A stretch of 9,311 bases of DNA from VFMC01 sp031404435 (GCA_031404435.1 JANNHO010000471.1:1-9311); one strand, 5' to 3'; positions 1-5,781 are shown, counted from the first letter of the stretch. Numbers and translations: made by a program. Notes: a model not told the origin generated them from the letters alone.

Positions 1-155
1 CCGCCACGAACGTCGACCTCCGTGAGGCGGTCGCCGACGGACGCTTTCGCGAAGATCTCTACTACCGACTCAACGTCGTTTCGGTCGACATTCCACCGCT
101 TCGCGATCGCAACGATCCCCATCGTGGAGAGCTTGTGAACGCGAACACAATCTAG
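1..155 (+). pseudogene. Sigma-54-dependent activator (NtrC family) AAA+ domain fragment
   Basis: Read in the frame starting at position 3, the sequence gives ATNVDLREAVADG followed by RFREDLYYRLNVV and then IPPLRDR. This is the diagnostic sensor I / post-sensor stretch of the sigma-54 interaction (AAA+) domain of NtrC-type enhancer-binding proteins, which use ATP hydrolysis to open RNA polymerase-sigma-54 complexes. The family normally continues with an (E)DIPLL-like motif, an arginine-containing sensor II and a Fis-type helix-turn-helix. Here homology ends after about 36 codons. The frame stops at TAG 153-155, and the next frame gives IPIVESL from 115 before a TGA at 136-138, so there is a frameshift near 110-115 and then a premature stop. 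The domain's N-terminal part, including any GAFTGA loop, lies outside the window. It looks like a decayed or rearranged gene end. A sequencing error alone would not explain the missing C-terminal half. Confidence 0.72.
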
Positions 156-233
156 CCGGTTCAACAGGTCGGTCCAAACCAAGGGCCACAACGTGCGCAA
201 AATCTCCCGGACGCGTTCACTCCCCGGACGCAT
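156..233. other. Short gap between converging gene ends
   Basis: This stretch lies between the end of the broken sigma-54 activator fragment (+ strand) and the end of wecA (minus strand). I see no gene in it and no convincing hairpin followed by a T-run. Its right part contains one copy of a 17-bp-period direct repeat. Confidence 0.5.
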
Positions 234-239
234 TCACTC
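207..239. repeat. Two-copy 16-bp direct repeat over the wecA stop
   Basis: Copies at 207-222 (CCGGACGCGTTCACTC) and 224-239 (CCGGACGCATTCACTC) differ at one base and repeat with a 17-bp period. The second copy contains the wecA stop codon (234-236, minus strand). It looks like a small tandem duplication at the gene end; whether it has a function is unknown. Confidence 0.75.
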
Positions 240-1253
240 ACCGGCGCGTTGGCCGCGGATCTGCGGGTGCAGCACCGTGTACAGCGCAAGCCCGAGCATT
301 GCTGCACCCACCGGCAGGAACGGCAGCCCCTCCTCGGTGATCACCGGATACAGCACGAACCCGCTCAGCAACGCCGTCCATCCCCACAGGATCAACACGC
401 TGCGCCGCTGCCCGTGGCCCATCTCCATCAACCGGTGGTGCAGATGGCCCTTGTCGGCAGTGGTCAGGCCCTGACCGCGGCGCGCCCGGCGCAAGATCGC
501 GAACAACGTGTCGAGGATCGGCACACCGAGAATGAACAACGGGATGAACAGCGGGGCGAGGAAGAAGTACGACTGCCCTGCCGTGCCTGCGGCTTCCGGA
601 TCGGCGCGGCCGCCCACGACGCTGGTGCTGACCGCCATCAACAACCCGAGCAGCAGCGCACCGCTGTCACCCATGAACACGCGTGCCGGGTTGAAGTTGA
701 ACGGTAGGAACCCGACGCAGATCCCGACGGTGATGATCGCGATGAGCGGGCCGAGGTTGGGTTGCACGAGTTGGCCGCGATCGCTGAGGTGCTGGCTGTA
801 CAGGAAGAACGAGAACGCCCCGATCGCGACGATGCCGGCCGCCAGCCCGTCGAGTCCGTCGATCAGGTTGATCGCCTGGGTGAGGCCGAGGATCCACAGC
901 ACGGTGATCAGCGGGATCCAGTCGGCGCTGAGGTAGGTGACGTCGAGGAACGGCAGCCGGAAGAATCGCATCGTCACGCCGAACCACACGAGCGCGATGC
1001 CGGCGAGCACGGTACCGACCACCTTGGCCGGTGCGGATATGTCGCGGACATCGTCGAGCAGGCCGACCGCAAACATGATCGCTGCGGCGATGAGCACGCC
1101 GCGCGGCTCGCCGTTGCGGGCGAAGAGCTGGTCGAAATCGTTCCACAACCTCGACACGGCGAACGCGACACCGAACCCGGCGAACATCGCCAGGCCGCCG
1201 ACATCGGGGATCGGCAGAACGTGCACCGTGCGCTCGTTCGGCTCGTACATCAC
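234..1253 (-). CDS. wecA: WecA/TagO-type undecaprenyl-phosphate sugar-1-phosphate transferase (main part)
   Basis: This is an integral membrane enzyme of the MraY/WecA/TagO family. It transfers a HexNAc-1-phosphate from a UDP-sugar to undecaprenyl phosphate and starts lipid-linked synthesis of cell-wall glycans. The 339 residues show all the family motifs: HVLPIPDVGG at 11-20, DDVRD at 67-71 (the DDxxD Mg/substrate site), NLIDGLDG at 129-136, FMGDSG at 193-198 and the cytoplasmic HLHH at 270-273. About ten hydrophobic segments are visible, one fewer than the usual eleven. The first membrane helix is missing here but is encoded just upstream in another frame (1250-1351). Starts available are GTG at 1253 and ATG at 1250, the latter overlapping the upstream TGA as TGATG. 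WecA, TagO and Rfe cannot be separated from sequence alone, so the sugar specificity is open. It is last in a minus-strand set after rpiB and glyA. Confidence 0.9.
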   Translation of the reverse strand: MMYEPNERTVHVLPIPDVGGLAMFAGFGVAFAVSRLWNDFDQLFARNGEPRGVLIAAAIMFAVGLLDDVRDISAPAKVVGTVLAGIALVWFGVTMRFFRLPFLDVTYLSADWIPLITVLWILGLTQAINLIDGLDGLAAGIVAIGAFSFFLYSQHLSDRGQLVQPNLGPLIAIITVGICVGFLPFNFNPARVFMGDSGALLLGLLMAVSTSVVGGRADPEAAGTAGQSYFFLAPLFIPLFILGVPILDTLFAILRRARRGQGLTTADKGHLHHRLMEMGHGQRRSVLILWGWTALLSGFVLYPVITEEGLPFLPVGAAMLGLALYTVLHPQIRGQRAGE

Positions 1254-1351
1254 CCCAGTCGCTTGGCGACCACCATCACCACCGGCGTGATCGCGAAGGT
1301 GACAAGAGCCGCCGCAAGGCCGATGACAAGGTAGTCACCGGTGGTGGGCAC
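1250..1351 (-). CDS. N-terminal first membrane helix of WecA, in a shifted frame
   Basis: A GTG at 1351-1349 opens a 33-codon frame that begins MPTTGDYLVIGL, has one hydrophobic segment (about residues 7-29) and ends VVAKRLG before TGA at 1252-1250. An N-terminal helix ending in a basic RLG-type stretch just before the xPNER/xPDER-VH motif is what intact WecA/TagO proteins have, so this is the missing start of the following frame. Adding one G to the run at 1253-1256 would read ...KRLG-V-MYEPNER and give one protein of about 372 residues, a normal family length. It starts 15 bp after the glyA stop. It could be a one-base error or mutation, a -1 slip on the G-run (GGG can re-pair one base back), or two chains linked by stop/start reinitiation. 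Confidence 0.72.
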   Translation of the reverse strand: MPTTGDYLVIGLAAALVTFAITPVVMVVAKRLG

Positions 1352-1358
1352 GGATGTG

Positions 1359-1364
1359 ATCGTA
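1359..1364 (-). promoter_or_regulatory. Possible -10 box (TACGAT) for leaderless start of wecA
   Basis: TACGAT on the minus strand is followed by 7 nt and then the GTG at 1351. This fits a TANNNT -10 box that places the transcript start at or next to the start codon. It lies in the short glyA-wecA gap, and no Shine-Dalgarno sequence is visible there. It would give wecA its own promoter in addition to read-through from glyA. Confidence 0.35.
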
Positions 1365-1366
1365 GG

Positions 1367-2614
1367 TCAGGCGTAGGCGGGGAAGCGCGCGCAGAGCGCG
1401 TTCACGTCGGCCTTCACTGCGGCCAGTTCGGCTTCGTCGTCGCGCATCCGCAACGCCCTGGCGATGAGGGCGGCGATGTGGGCCATCTCGGCCTGACGCA
1501 TGCCCTGGGTGGTGACCGATGGGGTGCCGATGCGCACGCCACTGGTCACGAACGGGCTGCGCGGGTCGTCAGGGATGGTGTTCTTGTTCAGCGTGATGCC
1601 GGCGATGTCGAGCACCGCTTGGGCCTGCTTGCCGCTGAGTTCGGCGTCGAACGGGCGCAGGTCGACGACCATCAGTTGGTTGTCGGTCCCGCCGCTGACG
1701 AGACGGAAGCCCTGCTGCACCAACGCTTCGGCGAGCGCGCTGGCGTTGGCCACGATCTGGTGGGCGTATTCGCGAAAGCTCGGCTGTGCGGCTTCGAAGA
1801 ACGCCACCGCCTTGCCGGCGATCACATGCTCGAGCGGGCCGCCCTGCCAACCGGGGAACACGGCCTTGTCGATCGCCGCGGCATGGGCAGCGGTGCTGAG
1901 GATGCAGCCGCCGCGCGGGCCACGGAGGGTCTTGTGGGTGGTGAACGTGACGATGTCGGCGAACGGCACCGGGTTGGGGGCCGCCCCACCGGCGATCAGC
2001 CCGGCGATGTGCGCGGCGTCGAACATGAACAGCGCGCCCACCTCGTCGGCGATCGCTTTGAACGGCTCGGGATCGAGGCGGCGTGGGTAGCTGGTGGTGC
2101 CAGCCACGATCATCTTCGGGCGGTGTTCCAGCGCGAGATCGCGGACCTGATCCATGTCGATCCGCTCGTCGCCAGGGGTCACCTTGTAGGGCACGAAGTT
2201 GTACAGCTTGCCGCTGGCGTTGACCGGCGAGCCGTGGGTGAGGTGGCCACCGTGGTCGAGGCTGAGGCCGAGCACCGTATCGCCATGGTCGAGCACCGCT
2301 TGGTACGCGCACATGTTCGCGTTGGCGCCACTGTGCGGCTGGACGTTGGCGTGGTCGGCGCCGAACAGCGCCTTGACCCGCGCGATGGCCAACGCCTCGA
2401 TGTCGTCGATGATCGCGTTGCCGCCGTAGTACCGCTTACCCGGGTAACCCTCGGCGTACTTGTTGGTCAGTGCGCTGCCGACGGCGCGCATCACCGCCGG
2501 CGAGGTGAAGTTCTCGCTGGCGATCAGCTGGATGCCAGTGCACTGCCGTTCGACCTCACGCTCGATGAGATCGAAGATCTCCGTATCCGGGTTCGTATCG
2601 GAAGGGAACGGCAT
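1367..2614 (-). CDS. glyA: Serine hydroxymethyltransferase
   Basis: This cytoplasmic PLP enzyme converts serine plus tetrahydrofolate into glycine plus 5,10-methylene-tetrahydrofolate, the main one-carbon source. The 415 residues match full-length bacterial GlyA. Motifs in order are ASENF at 33-37, YAEGYPGKRYYGG at 53-65, QPHSGANAN at 92-100, FDAAHIAGLIAGG at 198-210 (the Asp contacts the PLP ring nitrogen), TTHKTLRGPRGG at 225-236 with K228 as the PLP-binding lysine, and GVRIGTP at 359-365 with the substrate-carboxylate arginine R361. The ATG at 2614 is supported by an AGGAG at 2624-2628, nine bases away and inside the 3' end of rpiB. The start lies only 3 bp after the rpiB stop, so the two are probably translationally coupled. 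The protein appears intact. Confidence 0.97.
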   Translation of the reverse strand: MPFPSDTNPDTEIFDLIEREVERQCTGIQLIASENFTSPAVMRAVGSALTNKYAEGYPGKRYYGGNAIIDDIEALAIARVKALFGADHANVQPHSGANANMCAYQAVLDHGDTVLGLSLDHGGHLTHGSPVNASGKLYNFVPYKVTPGDERIDMDQVRDLALEHRPKMIVAGTTSYPRRLDPEPFKAIADEVGALFMFDAAHIAGLIAGGAAPNPVPFADIVTFTTHKTLRGPRGGCILSTAAHAAAIDKAVFPGWQGGPLEHVIAGKAVAFFEAAQPSFREYAHQIVANASALAEALVQQGFRLVSGGTDNQLMVVDLRPFDAELSGKQAQAVLDIAGITLNKNTIPDDPRSPFVTSGVRIGTPSVTTQGMRQAEMAHIAALIARALRMRDDEAELAAVKADVNALCARFPAYA

Positions 2615-2617
2615 GGA

Positions 2618-3064
2618 TCAGAACTCCTGCTCGAGCGCCATGAGCTGCTGCACACGGCGGAGGTGACGGCCACCTTCAAAGGGGGTGGTCAAGAACGTAT
2701 CGAGGATCTCGTCGGCCAGCCCAATGCCAACCACACGGGCGCCGATGCTGAGCACGTTGGCATCGTTGTGCGCCCGAGCCATCCGCGCGGTGTACAAGTC
2801 GTTGCACAGTGCGGCGCGCACGCCGCGCACCTTGTTGGCGGCGAGCTGCTCACCCTGGCCGCTGCCGCCGAGCACGATGCCCTGGTCGGCCTCGCCGTCG
2901 CGCACCGCGCGACCGACCGCGGCGCAGTAGGGCACGTAATCGACGCTGTCGGTGCTGTCGGTGCCCAGATCGATCACCTCGTGCCCGCCGGCTTCCAACA
3001 CGCCGATCACGTGCTGCTTCAAGGGGAACCCGGCATGATCGGAACCAATGGCGATGCGTGACAC
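2618..3064 (-). CDS. rpiB: Ribose-5-phosphate isomerase B
   Basis: This cytoplasmic sugar-phosphate isomerase of the RpiB/LacAB family interconverts ribose 5-phosphate and ribulose 5-phosphate in the pentose phosphate pathway. The start is taken as GTG at 3064, giving 148 residues beginning MSRIAIGSDHAG, the typical RpiB N-terminus; a longer open frame to 3196 adds only unrelated low-complexity residues. Visible motifs are SDHAG at 8-12, GIVLGGSGQGEQLAANK at 62-78 and RAHNDANVLSIGAR at 97-110 with H99. The E. coli catalytic cysteine is replaced by glycine in GGSG, and E72 aligns with the catalytic glutamate described for M. tuberculosis RpiB, so this is the actinobacterial type. It is the first gene of the rpiB-glyA-wecA set. 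A LacA/B or other aldose isomerase role is less likely in this context. Confidence 0.93.
   Translation of the reverse strand: MSRIAIGSDHAGFPLKQHVIGVLEAGGHEVIDLGTDSTDSVDYVPYCAAVGRAVRDGEADQGIVLGGSGQGEQLAANKVRGVRAALCNDLYTARMARAHNDANVLSIGARVVGIGLADEILDTFLTTPFEGGRHLRRVQQLMALEQEF
2624..2628 (-). promoter_or_regulatory. Ribosome binding site of glyA
   Basis: AGGAG on the minus strand sits within the last codons of rpiB, nine bases before the glyA ATG. It supports the chosen start and co-transcription of rpiB and glyA. Confidence 0.7.
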
Positions 3065-3072
3065 GGCCGAGG

Positions 3073-3078
3073 AGTGTA
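3073..3078 (-). promoter_or_regulatory. Possible -10 box (TACACT) of rpiB
   Basis: TACACT on the minus strand is followed by 8 nt and the rpiB GTG at 3064. No Shine-Dalgarno is visible before this start, so a leaderless or near-leaderless transcript is plausible. No clear -35 can be recognised. Confidence 0.4.
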
Positions 3079-3082
3079 CGCG

Positions 3083-3127
3083 CCGGTCTCCCGACACGGC
3101 CACCGGTCTCCCGTGCGACCACCGGTC
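3083..3127. repeat. Phased direct repeats in divergent promoter region
   Basis: CCGGTCTCCCG occurs at 3083-3093 and 3103-3113, and a third shorter copy, CCGGTC, starts at 3122, so starts are spaced 20 and 19 bp (about two helical turns). A separate 9-mer, GACACGGCC, occurs at 3060-3068 and 3093-3101. The set lies in the 116-bp gap between divergently transcribed rpiB and the thiolase-like gene. The arrangement resembles binding sites for a regulator acting on one or both promoters. Confidence 0.5.
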
Positions 3128-3168
3128 CGATCGCCCACTTCGGGTGCGTGCTGACGATGGCGACTCCC

Positions 3169-3174
3169 TAACCT
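3169..3174 (+). promoter_or_regulatory. -10 box (TAACCT) for leaderless start of thiolase-like gene
   Basis: TAACCT is followed by exactly 6 nt and the GTG at 3181. This TANNNT-N6-start arrangement recurs at two other + strand genes in the window (4737 and 6458). No Shine-Dalgarno precedes the start. Confidence 0.5.
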
Positions 3175-3180
3175 CCGGGC

Positions 3181-4665
3181 GTGACGCTCGATCCACGTAC
3201 TCCCATCCTTGTTGGCTCCGGCCAGTTCCTGCACCGCGCCGAGGGTGTCGATGATGGCCTCGAGCCGGCGACGTTGATGAGCGGGGCGATCCGGTTGGCC
3301 ATCACCGATGCCGGGCTCACCTCGCTGGGCGCAGTGGACTCGTTGCGTGTGGTCGCGCTGCTGAGCTGGAAGTACGGCAACCCGGCCGAGATGGTCGCCG
3401 GGCAACTCGGTCTGGACGTCCGTGAGTTCGGCCTCACGACCAATGGCGGCAACAGCCCGCAGAGCCTCGTCAACACCACAGCCGGCGAGATTCTGCGCGG
3501 TGAACTCGACATGGCCGTGCTCACCGGTGGCGAATCGTGGCGCACCCGGATGCGGGCCCGCCGAGCTGGCGTCGACTTGGCGTGGCCGAAGGCACCGGAC
3601 GCCTCGCTGCCGCGGATCTTGGGCGAGGAACTGGTGATGAACCACCCAGACGAGCTGGCCCGTCAGATCATGATGCCGGTCCAGATCTATCCGATGTTCG
3701 AAACCGCGATCCGCGCCGCAGCGGGACGCGGCGTCGACGAGCATCAGGTGTTGGTCAGCGAGCTGTGGTCGCGGTTCAGTCAGGTTGCCTCGCACAACCC
3801 GAATGCGTGGAGCCGCGAGCTGCGCACCGCCGACGAGATCCGCACCGTCGGGCCATCGAACCGGATGGTTGGGTACCCCTACCCGAAGTACATGAACTCC
3901 AACAACGATGTCGACATGGCGGCCGCGCTGATCATGTGCTCGGTGCAACGCGCCCGCGACCTCGGCATCCCCGAGGACCGCTGGGTGTTCCCGCATTCCG
4001 GTACGGACTGTCACGAGCACCAGTTCGTCAGCCATCGCTGGTCGTTTCACGAAACCCCGGCGATCGAGCTCGGCGGGCGGCGGGCGCTGGAGTTGGCCGG
4101 CATCGGCATCGACGACGTCGACCTCGTCGACCTGTACTCGTGCTTCCCGGCGGCCGTGCAGTTGGGCGCGCAAAGTCTCGGCCTCGACCTCGACCGCCAA
4201 CTCACCCGCACCGGCGGGCTGCCCTTCGCTGGCGGACCCTGGAACAACTACGTCATGCACGCGATCGCGACGATGATGACCGACCTGCGCGAGCGGCCCG
4301 GCGCCCGCGGGCTGGTGTGGGCCAACGGCGGCTACACCACCAAGCACGCCTTTGGCGTGTACTCGACCGCTCCGCCCGCCGACGGCTTCCGGTTCGGCTA
4401 CCCGCAAGCCGAGATCGACGCACTCCCCCGCCGCGAGCTCGCGCCCGTCGCCGACGCCGCCGGTGCCACCACGGTCGAGGCGTACACGGTGATGCACTCG
4501 CGCGAGGGCACCCCCGAGCGGGTAATCGCGTCGTGCATCCTCGCCGACGGTCGCCGCGCCTGGGGCACCTCGACCGATGCCTCCCTGGCCGCCGCCATGT
4601 GCGAAGGCGAATGGGTAGGCCGTGCGGTAACCCTCGATCCCGAAGGCACCCTGCACCCGGCCTGA
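3181..4665 (+). CDS. Thiolase-like protein (TLP1 / SCP2-thiolase type), catalytic residues altered
   Basis: The 494-residue cytoplasmic protein has the thiolase fold, with PRTPILVGSGQ at the N-terminus and an SCP2-type YSCFP segment at 319-323 where thiolases carry NEAF or HDCF. The nucleophilic cysteine motif of true thiolases is replaced by NGGNSPQS at 88-95. The GHPxG histidine motif is replaced by FAGGPWNNY at 349-357. The second cysteine region reads NGGYTTKHAFG at 382-392. Residues from about 415 to the end (EAYTVMHSREGTPERV, then RRAWGTSTD) resemble the extra C-terminal domain of the mycobacterial thiolase-like protein type 1. That protein was reported to lack thiolase activity, so an acyl-CoA-binding or other role is likelier than acetyl-CoA acetyltransfer. 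The GTG start is chosen because of the N-terminal homology and the -10 box 6 nt upstream. It is divergent from rpiB. Confidence 0.85.
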   Translation: MTLDPRTPILVGSGQFLHRAEGVDDGLEPATLMSGAIRLAITDAGLTSLGAVDSLRVVALLSWKYGNPAEMVAGQLGLDVREFGLTTNGGNSPQSLVNTTAGEILRGELDMAVLTGGESWRTRMRARRAGVDLAWPKAPDASLPRILGEELVMNHPDELARQIMMPVQIYPMFETAIRAAAGRGVDEHQVLVSELWSRFSQVASHNPNAWSRELRTADEIRTVGPSNRMVGYPYPKYMNSNNDVDMAAALIMCSVQRARDLGIPEDRWVFPHSGTDCHEHQFVSHRWSFHETPAIELGGRRALELAGIGIDDVDLVDLYSCFPAAVQLGAQSLGLDLDRQLTRTGGLPFAGGPWNNYVMHAIATMMTDLRERPGARGLVWANGGYTTKHAFGVYSTAPPADGFRFGYPQAEIDALPRRELAPVADAAGATTVEAYTVMHSREGTPERVIASCILADGRRAWGTSTDASLAAAMCEGEWVGRAVTLDPEGTLHPA

Positions 4666-4672
4666 CCGCCAA

Positions 4673-4721
4673 GATCTGGGCAGCATTTGTCCCGGTTTCC
4701 GGGAGGAATCCTGCCCAGATC
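4673..4721. repeat. 49-nt imperfect palindrome between thiolase-like and nucleoside hydrolase genes
   Basis: An outer perfect 11-bp inverted repeat (GATCTGGGCAG 4673-4683, CTGCCCAGATC 4711-4721) encloses an inner perfect 5-bp stem (CCCGG 4691-4695, CCGGG 4699-4703) with a TTT loop. The two 7-nt arms between pair only partly. It begins 7 bp after the thiolase-like stop and ends 3 bp before a -10 box for the next gene. It could be a terminator hairpin (no T-run follows), a repressor operator whose right arm covers the spacer, or a copy of a dispersed intergenic repeat. Confidence 0.8.
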
Positions 4722-4724
4722 ATC

Positions 4725-4730
4725 TACGTT
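4725..4730 (+). promoter_or_regulatory. -10 box (TACGTT) for leaderless start of nucleoside hydrolase
   Basis: TACGTT is followed by 6 nt and the ATG at 4737. The adjacent G-run is too close to the ATG to act as a ribosome binding site. The spacing is the same as at 3169 and 6446. Confidence 0.5.
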
Positions 4731-4736
4731 CGGGGG

Positions 4737-5660
4737 ATGACCTCGATCATCCTCGACTGCGATCCCGGGCACGACGATGCAATCGCGATGGTGGTCGCAG
4801 CGCGGCACACGAACCTGTTGGGGATCACGACAGTGGCTGGCAACGCGCCATTGTCCAGCACCACGCGCAACGCGATCATCGTCCGCGACCTACTCGGCAT
4901 CGACGTGCCCGTGCACTCGGGTGCGGAGCGGCCGTTGGTTGCCGAACCAAAGCACGCCGACTACGTGCACGGCGTGAGCGGGCTGGACGGTGCCGACCTG
5001 CCGGAACCGTCAGGACCGCCGGCGAGCGCCGATGCGGTGGGGTTCATCATCGACACCTGCCGCGCGAACGAGGGGACGTGGCTGGTGCCCATCGGCCCGC
5101 TTACCAACATCGCCCTGGCGCTGCGCGTCGCGCCAGATCTGGCGCGACGGATCGCCGGCATCTCGCTGATGGGCGGCGGCACGTTCGGCAACCGGTCAGC
5201 AGTCGCCGAGTTCAACATCTGGGCCGATCCCGAAGCCGCAGCAGCCGTGTTCGCCTATGGCGGTCCGTTGCTGATGTGCGGCCTCGATGTGACGCATCAG
5301 TTCCAGACGACACCGGAGCGCATCGAGCGGGTGCGCGCCCTCCCGGGACGGCTCGCCGCGATCGTGGCTGACCTGTTCGTGTTCTTCAGCGGCACCTACA
5401 TCGCCCGCCACGATTCCTTCACCGGGGCGGTCGTGCACGATCCGCTCGCCGTGCTCGCGCTCACCCATCCCCACCTTCTGCACGGCGTCGACATGCACGT
5501 CGCAATCGAGACTGCGGGAAGCCTCACGCGGGGGATGACCCTGATCGACCAGCGTCACCTTCGCGAACGCCTCGCCCCCACCTGCACTGTCTTCACAACC
5601 GTCGACGCCGAGGCCGGCTTCGACGTCATCGTCGAAGCGATCGGCCACTTCTCGGCCTGA
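4737..5660 (+). CDS. Inosine-uridine preferring nucleoside hydrolase (IUNH group I)
   Basis: The enzyme hydrolyses the N-glycosidic bond of ribonucleosides to free base and ribose for salvage and is expected in the cytoplasm. The 307 residues are the usual family length. The metal-binding cluster DCDPGHDD is at 7-14 (D9, D13 and D14 bind Ca2+ and ribose), TTVAGN ends at N36, MGGG is at 145-148, EFNIWADPEA is at 158-167, and VHDP is at 233-236 with the fourth calcium ligand D235. H78 (YVHG) and H234 correspond to the histidines of group I enzymes such as E. coli RihA/RihB and the Crithidia enzyme, but sequence alone does not settle pyrimidine versus purine preference. The ATG at 4737 fits the IILDCDPGHDD N-terminus; the frame is open far upstream, but that part is an out-of-frame shadow of the thiolase-like gene. 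Confidence 0.93.
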   Translation: MTSIILDCDPGHDDAIAMVVAARHTNLLGITTVAGNAPLSSTTRNAIIVRDLLGIDVPVHSGAERPLVAEPKHADYVHGVSGLDGADLPEPSGPPASADAVGFIIDTCRANEGTWLVPIGPLTNIALALRVAPDLARRIAGISLMGGGTFGNRSAVAEFNIWADPEAAAAVFAYGGPLLMCGLDVTHQFQTTPERIERVRALPGRLAAIVADLFVFFSGTYIARHDSFTGAVVHDPLAVLALTHPHLLHGVDMHVAIETAGSLTRGMTLIDQRHLRERLAPTCTVFTTVDAEAGFDVIVEAIGHFSA

Positions 5661-5701
5661 TCACGCGCAGCCAGGTCACGTTCCGACGCAGCTCACGGGT
5701 G

Positions 5702-5720
5702 GCCGCGTTGGTACCGCGGC
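5702..5720 (+). terminator. Possible terminator hairpin after nucleoside hydrolase
   Basis: GCCGCG (5702-5707) pairs perfectly with CGCGGC (5715-5720) across a 7-nt loop, 41 bp after the upstream stop. No T-run follows, so classical intrinsic termination is doubtful. Confidence 0.3.
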
Positions 5721-5770
5721 TCGGAGCGGCGATGCTGTGAGGCCCGCTCGGGCGAGTACGACAAGTGATT

Positions 5771-5776
5771 GAAGGA
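5771..5776 (+). promoter_or_regulatory. Ribosome binding site of phosphatase gene
   Basis: GAAGGA lies 5 nt before the GTG at 5782 and decides this start. The gene is therefore a leadered one, unlike its + strand neighbours. Confidence 0.55.
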
Positions 5777-5781
5777 TTTCG

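Larger units (their letters stand above)
5661..5781 (+). other. Intergenic gap with one GC hairpin
   Basis: No gene is visible between the nucleoside hydrolase and the phosphatase. The gap holds a small GC hairpin at 5702-5720 and the phosphatase ribosome binding site. I did not find a TANNNT box at a start-proximal position here, unlike at several other starts in the window. Confidence 0.6.

Noticed and set aside
193..707. Small + strand open frames opposite the 3' half of wecA
   Set aside because: They are antisense to conserved membrane-protein motifs and lack any family signature or ribosome binding site.
1478..3061. Long + strand open frame (527 codons) opposite glyA and rpiB
   Set aside because: It is an antisense shadow of two well-conserved genes; its protein is rich in His/Val/Ala/Glu/Asp without a recognisable domain, as expected from GC-rich codon bias.
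3083..3127. CRISPR-like array
   Set aside because: The repeats are only 6-11 bp, with three copies and about 10-bp gaps, far from the repeat and spacer sizes of CRISPR arrays.
3065..3196. N-terminal extension of RpiB to an upstream start
   Set aside because: RpiB proteins begin at the (M)xRIAIGSDHAG motif; the extension is low-complexity and covers the divergent promoter and repeats.
3019..4686. Long minus-strand open frame (555 codons) opposite the thiolase-like gene
   Set aside because: It lies entirely over a clear thiolase-fold gene, has no family motif and crosses the divergent promoter region; it is a compositional shadow.
3537..4736. Upstream in-frame extension of the nucleoside hydrolase
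   Set aside because: The added 400 codons are arginine-rich out-of-frame sequence of the thiolase-like gene; the family N-terminus IILDCDPGHDD starts right after the ATG at 4737.
5702..5720. tRNA-like or structured RNA in the gap before the phosphatase
   Set aside because: Only a single 6-bp hairpin is present; there is no cloverleaf, no T-loop motif and no second stem.
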